DNA from: Dimorphilus gyrociliatus
Taxonomy: Eukaryota > Annelida > Polychaeta > Dinophilidae
DNA length: 25,662 nucleotides
Direction of reading: 5' to 3'
NCBI GenBank assembly: GCA_904063045.1
Contig: CAJFCJ010000161.1
Coordinates: forward strand, 43,067 to 68,728
The position numbers were made by a program, and so were the translations under genes. This document shows, piece after piece, positions 19,401 to 25,662 of this stretch (the first letter of the stretch is position 1; every line of letters starts with the position of its first letter). The notes below the pieces were generated by a model that was not told the DNA's origin, ran no database searches, and was given only the letters and a program-made list of their open reading frames with translations.

Positions 19401-22019
19401 ATGATAGGAAAAAACAATCTCTACAAATGGATGTATATAAACATAGAAGGAGAACATACTTTTTGTGCTTTTCTGACAAAAGATTTTTTTTGAATATAGT
19501 AAAAACTGACAGGTTTTGGGATGGAGAACTATTTCTCCAATTCTATCATCATTTAATCTGTTCCTAACCATTAAAACAAAGCACAATTCACCATGATATT
19601 TCTTATATGTATCTAAAAGTTCCTTCCTAAAACTAATAAAATGGTAAAAATCAATTAAATACAATTTCAGGCAATGAAAGAGTTGAAAAACTTAACCCCT
19701 ACTCTTTTCATTCAATTCATTAACACTCTTACCTATATTCAATATCCAGGAGATTGATTGGGAAATTTCTTAAATTAACCAAATGAAAATCTCCATTTGT
19801 TTCTTTTAATTTTAAAACTAAAACAACAAACAATGTTCATTAATGAATCAAAAATTAAAGTTAAATCTTCTTCATTACCTAATGGTACAGTCATATCTGC
19901 AAAAGTCAATTTCTTCTTACCAGAATTTATCTCTTCTGAAAGCCTTTCTACAAGATAGTTTAATTGATGATTGGTTGTTGGACTGATAATTTCCATATTA
20001 TTTCTTAAACAATGATCTTTCCAGTTATTTGAATGGAGAAGATTCACTCCATCAAAAGAATAGTAGCAAACATTTTCAATTGCTCCAAAGAGTTTTCCAT
20101 TCTTTGGATGTAAACATTCTGTTGTTTTTTTTAAAAAAAAAAAACATAAGCATCTTCCACTTTAAAGCTCTTTAGAAAGAGATTTTGTTTAGTTCTAATT
20201 CATATACAAATTAGCCTTTTGGAACCTATACATTAGCCCTGAGGAATAGTTAGACCCCTTCAGACAACATCTATGAACCTGTTTTATTTTTAATAGTGCA
20301 ATGAAGTTCAAATCCAATATGCCTAGAATTGTATATTTTTCCTTTCATGGAATCAATATTTTTGCAATCAGTCAGTCCAAGTGCTGTGTTCGGACAATGC
20401 AAACCAAATATTACTTTTTGTATCATTGAATTAGTATCTATTGATAAAATTGTCTCTCCATTACTATAATTAAAGTGCTGACAAACAATCTGTTTTTTAA
20501 TTGTTATGGTTTATAATTGAAACAAAAATATTATCAACAAACATTTGCTTCCCTCTTCGTAAGATGATAATACAAAATTGGACTTGACCTCCCTAGTTCA
20601 ATCTTCTCAAGTATTCCTTTCTTCTCAGAACTATGATCGAGATTATCATTTGTTGATCTAAGCCTATAGACTTATATTTTGAAAAGATTTAGTTTTTTTA
20701 TTATTCAACTATCAGTATTGAAATTAAAAGGTACAAGTTTTTTTAAGATCTGGATACTTCAGTGATTGCTTAGACTGACATTTTAACAACCAAGTTTTGT
20801 TGACACCAGTACCAACATTAAAATTATAATCACAGGAAAGTTGCTGAAGTTTATTAGTCATTGAACAACTTATTGCAGATTTTCGTGGGAAATGTGAATA
20901 TAAGTTGAATTCAACTAGTTCCTTATTACGCAATAGAAAATCTCGACTAACGTCTGGTAGTTTATTCACTTTTTCACACAAGTGTAAAACGAAAAGATTA
21001 TATTCTGCAACTGCAAGAATCATAAACAGATATCACAATTAGATTTACTTTTGAAATTGGAAAAATGATTTTGTTCTTACTCTTTGTAGAAAAGTCATTT
21101 CCATGTGTTACATACATTGGTACATGAATATCTCCAATTTTCATACAAGGTACATAAAGTTTGTTTTTATCAGTGATAAATGTGAATAGAAAATGAGAGA
21201 CAGGCTGTAGGACTATCACTGTAGAATTACGTTCTTTAAAGCAGTCATATCCATAGCGTCTTCTTAATTTTAACAATGGCATTATAGTCATATTTTTAAG
21301 ACGATGAAACCCAACTTTGTAATCTACCCTCTCCCCAAATTCTAACTGGTAATCTTTATTTAGCTTATAGGATTGTTCACACGACTCTTTCTGTCCACCT
21401 ATAAAGAAATGAGATTTCTTATTTATTCTATAATACTCAAAATAAGGTGTGTGATCCTTGACATTGTCAGTGTAGTAGTAAGTGTCTGAAATAATGAAGA
21501 ATAATTCAATTCTTTCTCTCAACCACTCACTCTCAGAATTGTCCTTACATTCAACATGAGTTTGTAAACAGTTAACTGACAGATATTTTGGCTTAAGAGT
21601 TGAATCCAATTGAAAAAATTTGCAATAAGTTTTATTTATACATTGAATTTCCATTAATGGTCTTTCATCTAATCTTTGAAGATCTGTTGATAAATATTCT
21701 TACACATATGTTGTTTAATATTTTATTTTGTACCAAAGCTAAATCCAATTGCAAACAATGGATCAAATCCAAGTTTTGAACAGATAAACAATGCTTCAAT
21801 TTGACTATTAGCACCAAAAACAGATATCCAATGGCTTTGATTCTTATAAGAAACTTGAGGAAAACCATAACAGTAACTACCTTTACACCTCTGAAAATTT
21901 TTGCTAAATTTCAATGTTTTTACAATATTTTCATTATTGAATTGAGAGTTTTTAGTTATTCCATTAATATGATATTGTGCATAAAGTACAGTTGTTACAC
22001 AAAAGACTAGTTTGTCCAT
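15923..22019 (-). CDS. Copy 3: SRCR/CTLD/LDLa/LRR 7TM receptor with kinase-like tail
   Basis: Inferred exons (5' to 3'): 22019-21734, 21683-21531, 21485-21081, 21010-20735, 20670-20543, 20489-20279, 20118-19879, 19817-19733, 19632-19460, 19382-19119, 19040-19013, 18952-18861, 18731-18677, 18622-18420, 18365-17023, 16846-16494, 16421-16378, 16313-16150, 16051-15923. They sum to 4632 nt (1543 codons plus stop) with no internal stop. The domain order is as in copy 2, except that the fourth LDLa is missing and replaced by an Asp-rich linker (exon 18731-18677, acceptor GGAG chosen because the stronger upstream AG would give a stop). The 7TM is hydrophobic throughout but has lost GN, ERY/DRY and the Asn of NPxxY. 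The start at 22019 opens a signal peptide and lies two bases after a TAG acceptor. Confidence 0.8.
16494..18365 (-). other. Copy 3 last LDLa, LRR and seven-transmembrane region
   Basis: Exon 18365-17023 holds a Cys-rich LDLa (GYFRCCLTNRF, then CDELFC), LRRNT (CPTNCTCLNIFSLTC), about five LRRs (ELNFLDLSNNHLTHLW is the cleanest), a hinge (YYYCC) and TM1-TM4. Exon 16846-16494 holds ECL2 (KFCHPL), TM5-TM7 and ends after LRIPFCY, where copy 2 has NPFIY. TM3 ends FFTLLKMF with no acidic-Arg pair. TM6 and TM7 share one exon, whereas copies 1 and 2 have an intron there. Confidence 0.7.
18420..19382 (-). other. Copy 3 LDLa array with an Asp-rich replacement
   Basis: Exon 19382-19119 has two good repeats (ending GSDEKFC and KMDEEYC). 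Exons 19040-19013 and 18952-18861 form a third, Cys-poor one. Exon 18731-18677 encodes LKQNDNDDDDKII, from a GAT/ATG-type simple repeat, where copies 1 and 2 carry a fourth LDLa. Exon 18622-18420 has the spacer and a repeat ending GEDEANC. Confidence 0.7.
19460..20118 (-). other. Copy 3 C-type-lectin-like domain
   Basis: Exons 20118-19879, 19817-19733 and 19632-19460. Seen: ECLHPKNG, then VCYYSFDG, NNWKDHCLRNNMEIISP (alpha-2 Cys with the preceding Trp) and closing cysteines in ELCFVLM, HPKTCQF and IFCQKS. No sugar-binding EPN/WND motif was found. Confidence 0.65.
20279..22019 (-). other. Copy 3 signal peptide, SRCR-like half, novel module and SRCR-like domain
   Basis: Signal peptide from MDKLVFC. 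SRCR-like half: CKGSYCYGF, SHWISVFG, ALFICSKLGFDP. Novel module in exons 21683-20735 (LSVNCLQTHVEC is the paralogue-conserved anchor). Second SRCR-like domain in exons 20670-20543 and 20489-20279: ILYYHLTKREAN joined to IVCQHFNYSNG, then FGLHCPNTALGLTDC and IGFELHC. Confidence 0.55.
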
Positions 22020-22045
22020 TCCTATTCCATTTGTTTAAAAAATAC
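22020..22045 (-). promoter_or_regulatory. AG acceptor at the start of copy 3
   Basis: On the minus strand TTTTTTAAACAAATGGAATAG ends two bases before the ATG at 22019. The pyrimidine tract is weaker than in copies 0 and 2. Confidence 0.35.
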
Positions 22046-22928
22046 TTAAGTGAAGTTTAATAGATAGACAAACTGCTACTTCAATAACAAAAGAACTATA
22101 AATGATAATTTTCTATTGAATGAAGAACTGATTACTTATATATATATATTCATTCATTGAATCAATTACTCAATCACTCATATTCTTTCTTTTCTCTCTT
22201 TAAAACATGTTAATTATCTATTGACGACTGATAATCAACTTTATTGTTATGAAATTGTGCACTTTATTTTGCCTTGACTTGGTTAGGATAGGGTTACTTA
22301 GTGTGGTTACCAAATGGAATTTTCATACGAAATTAAAAATGGCAAAAAAAATTTTTTTAAATCAATTGTCAAGTCAGAAATAATTGGACAGGCATTTAAT
22401 TAATTAATTAACAGCTTGTTGTTCTAAGGGTTTCATTAGTATTGTTATATTGGATCCTTTACCTGGACATTTCATCCCTTTTGTTTGAATATAAAATTGT
22501 TCTACCAACAAACCATTATTCAAGCTGGTGCTTTGTGCTGAAAAGTATAGGTTACACAGAAGTCTCAAAAATTATTATAGGCTTAAAACTCATTCAGACA
22601 AACATGCAGTTTGTAGTTTTGTAGTTTGGTCTTGTCATTATTCATAATTAATAATTAATCTCATAAAATTGTTTTTAGGGTGTACTTTGTTGTATTGTAA
22701 TGGTAGTTATTTCTGACATTTCATCACAGTATTTGTTCTTTTCAATCAAAATTCCATCGTTATAATTCTTATAAAATAAAGGCGTTTCCGAAGTTCCTTT
22801 TATATCCAAAGTCTAAATATTGCCATATTACTATTTCTAAGTTTATATATGGTTACATTGATCGAATTTGTTTTTGACATAATTTGCAGCTACAGCAACC
22901 CTTTTCTCCAAAATTCCAGTTTTTAATT
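22046..22928. other. Intergenic region upstream of copy 3
   Basis: About 880 bp without a supported gene. It contains a TA run near 22137-22151, a telomere-like GGTTAGGATAGGGTTA near 22281-22296 and a TTAATTAATTAATTAA run near 22397. It would hold the copy 3 promoter. The plus-strand open stretch at 22442-22624 has no recognisable feature. Confidence 0.4.
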
Positions 22929-25662
22929 CTAACATTTTTTGACAATGCCTAAATCTATGGTTGTATAGTTTGTCATCGTCCGAGTTCTCACACAGCTTTC
23001 TAGTGGAATGTCTTCAGAAAAGGAACGGTAGTTTGTTTCCATATAATTTGCAGTCTCATCCCGAACATTAGTGAGGGATTTGCTGATGCCATTCTTGAGC
23101 TTTTGTTATCCTTGTAAGAGATGTGACTAATTTTAAGACTAATATCAAATTCAACATGGACAAGATGAACTTTTTTTTCAATGTCTGCACTGGTTAAGCA
23201 ATACTCTGAACTGTCTACAATTTGCAAGTTCTGAACAATACCAGTACTGTAATAGTCAACAGGCTTGATTTCTCCATTTTGAATGGTGTAGTGGATATTT
23301 TCCTGATAGTTTAGGGCTTCAAGTGCATTGAAAATCCACTTTTTCTTTTGTTTTTCAAAATATTCCATATGATTACTTGCTTCATATTCACTAAATTCTC
23401 TTTTATTACGTTTGCAGTCATATGCCCAGTTTCTAATCTTTTTCTCATCCCAATTAAATTTGTCTGACTGACATTTGAAAATAAGTTTTTCTATGTTCAG
23501 TGAATCAGCAGAGGAAGTAAACTTTTTCAAATCTTTATCATATTGGTTAGATTCTCTCAGCTCATTTAAAAGTTCAGGTAAATCTTTCTCTTTCCCTTCA
23601 ATTTGAAAATTATTCTGAATAAATACTTTATTGAGCTTTTGCATGATTTCAGCATAGAATGTTGTCTTCAGTAAAACCTGATATTTTATTTGTTTAAAAT
23701 TGTGAGGTGGTAGGCTGTACAACTGCAGAGTGTTTAAAAATTGGACCAAGTTTTGTGAGTTGTTGATTGAAGTTTCAAATGATTGAACAAGTTCACAAAG
23801 TTGAATGAAACTCCAATGATTCTTTTTCAACTGGCAAAACACTGTGAAAAAGTCATTTTCTAGTAATTCATTATCACACCTGAAAAGGCATCTTGCTTCA
23901 ATCAGATTCCTAAAATCAGTTAACGGAATACTTTTTACACCCTGCATAACGTCCAAGTCAATTTTCTCTGTTGAACAGAAGTTTATCAGGTTTTCAAATT
24001 CACATAAATTATCAATACTCCTTAAACATTGAAACAGTTGACCAATGAATTTAGCTCGAAAGTTACAACACAAATTTTCAGCCAATTTCTTTAAATATTT
24101 ATAATTAACGTCCTTTTCCAATTGACAGGCTGATAATATCAACATTGTCCATTCCTGTTTAATGGCTTGAAGTGGAGTTGGGGAATAAATCGCAAAGAGA
24201 CGTTTGACTTTGTCAAATGTAAAATCTTGAACCATCCAAATTAGTTCAAATAATTGTGAAAATGGATGAATATTACACCTCTGAATCAAAGATAAAATTT
24301 CATATGATTTTTCCTTTTGGAATTTTTTCTCAATAACAAGCCAATTGCGAAAAAATTGCATTTGGTCTGAGTAAGAGGCTTTTATATTCCTAAATATGTC
24401 CGAGATAAGAAGCTCTTTCATCCACTCGCTCTCTTTCTTTGAAAATATTGCGAAATCTATACTTTTTAGCGAAACAATACACTCCAGCAATTCATAATTA
24501 TGCTCTGATACTTTAATGTCCCATTTGTGATTATGTAATAGATCTTTCACTACTTTAGAGCAGAATTCTTCCAAAAAATGTACATATTGCTGTTCCTGAT
24601 GATCCTTAAGGATCCCGAATGAATATCCTTGGATGATATGACAATCACTGTAAATATTCTGTGAAACAAATCTCATACAAACTTCCGGTAATGATAAAAA
24701 TTTCCTGACGTAATACATTGATTCGAAAAATGAAACAATCAGATTTTTGAATCTTTTTTGGTCCTTGTGAAAGAAATGTTAAACAGCTTCTAGACATTTT
24801 ACATCACATTTTTCCCTTTCTTTAATAATTCGACAATAACATGGTAATGCTATTTCCAAACATTTTCCTTTGAGCAAACATCGTTCTATCAAGAGAATGA
24901 AAGAATCCTTTTTTGGAAAATCTGAATTTTCTTCAACTATCAAAATAATGAAATAATCCAGAGATGGTAAATTGCATAATTTTCTACCATCTTGTATCAT
25001 AGTCAGCAAATCAGATACATTTTCTTTACTCATTTCTTGAAGAAGACTATCATAAATTTTACTCTGATAAAAAATTTGGTTATGTTCATCTCGATTCGCT
25101 ATTTGGCTGTGTAATTTGACTTGCTGCATTAGTCAACTTTCTACGATTGTCAACTTGTGTTTTTAAAAACTGTAGGCAAGACTTTTTCAGCTTGTCTGAC
25201 TTTGTACTCTGATATAAAATAGCTACACTATTCAGCAATTCATCAGGAATTTCTTCTTCCATACAGTCAAACTCATTCAACAAATCTAAAGTCATTTCTT
25301 GACACTGCACACTTTTTTTGTCAATGATGTCTTTTAGTTTATGATAGTTCTGTGTCAAAAAACCACCAGTTTTCTCTGCATATTTACGCAAGTCTGTCAA
25401 AAACGTATCTGGCGTGTCATTATAGCTTAAATTTGCCATTTTAATTTTGATTTTTTTCTGACAAATAGAAGAATTGTCTTGAAGAACAGATTCAAAGAGC
25501 TCTAGAATTTTACATATTATTGCTTTGGTGCTGTCTGGACTAGTGCCAACTTGAACCAGCTTACAAGAAGTTCATTATCCACTTGCTCAACAGCACAGGC
25601 CAACTTGGCAACAGAATCAACACAAAAACTTTGAATATTGTAATTATGCGAAGCGATTTCTT
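22929..25662 (-). pseudogene. Decayed intronless gene, helical repeats with a weak SecA-like segment (5' end off window)
   Basis: Read from 25662 down, about 2.7 kb is nearly continuous coding-like sequence without introns, unlike its neighbours. Lesions: a frameshift near 25560 (DNELLV to KLVQVGTSP), a frameshift in 25129-25086, an in-frame TAA at 24779-24781, a frameshift near 23100 (after HISYKDNK, resuming KLKNGISKSLTNV) and a TAG at 22929. The ATG at 25439 is not a real start, since the frame is open upstream of it. Most of the product looks like alpha-helical ARM/HEAT-type repeats. A late stretch, WIFNALEALNY then HYTIQNGEIKPVDYYSTG, weakly resembles the preprotein-crosslinking segment of SecA-like proteins (V-D-x-x-x-TG), but no DEAD/Walker motor is visible. 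A processed retrocopy or a degraded duplicate is likely. Function unknown. Confidence 0.6.

Noticed and set aside
25086-25439. A gene starting at the ATG at 25439
   Set aside because: The same frame is open and coding-like upstream (through QKKIKIK), so this Met is internal.
1-25662. tRNA, rRNA, CRISPR array, bacterial operon signals
   Set aside because: No cloverleaf, rRNA-like or spaced direct-repeat pattern was seen; gene structure is eukaryotic with spliceosomal introns.

Overview
This is an AT-rich, intron-rich animal (metazoan) locus, not prokaryotic DNA. It holds a cluster of paralogous cell-surface receptors in the order copy 0 (minus, N-terminus only, runs off the left edge), copy 1 (plus), copy 2 (plus), copy 3 (minus). 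A decayed, intronless sequence lies at the right edge. I assembled the receptor exons by hand from GT/AG sites, intron phase and homology between the copies. In copies 2 and 3 every junction is phase-consistent and the summed coding length is a multiple of three (about 1618 and 1543 codons). Copy 1 is phase-consistent from exon 2 onward.

Each full copy encodes the same domain order: signal peptide, SRCR-like half domain, an unrecognised Cys-containing module, a second SRCR-like domain, a C-type-lectin-like domain, five or six LDLa repeats, LRRNT and leucine-rich repeats with a Cys-Cys hinge, a rhodopsin-type 7TM domain, and a short C-terminal tail that looks like part of a degenerate protein kinase. 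The LDLa-LRR-7TM core matches the GRL101/relaxin-receptor (type C LGR) group. The SRCR and CTLD modules in front and the kinase-homology tail behind are, as far as I know, not described for that group. Copy 2 keeps canonical 7TM motifs (GN in TM1, D in TM2, ERF after TM3, NPxxY in TM7). Copies 1 and 3 have lost most of them.

All four start codons sit 0-3 nt downstream of an AG, in three cases after a clear pyrimidine-rich tract. This is what a spliced-leader acceptor (or a 5'UTR intron) looks like. Copies 1 and 2 are separated by only 142 bp carrying a poly(A) signal and a pyrimidine tract, an operon-like spacing. Most introns are 45-200 bp, with one candidate of 30 nt. Small genomes with trans-splicing (rotifers, flatworms, orthonectids/dicyemids, tunicates) would fit; I cannot name the organism.

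A 1.2-kb internally deleted Tc1/mariner element lies inside the intron that separates the 7TM from the kinase-like tail of copy 2. Copies 2 and 3 converge, with 254 bp between their stop codons. Several introns carry hairpins or short inverted repeats with telomere-like (GGTTAG) cores. The right 2.7 kb on the minus strand is an intronless reading frame broken by frameshifts and stops, with helical-repeat character and a weak SecA-like motif.
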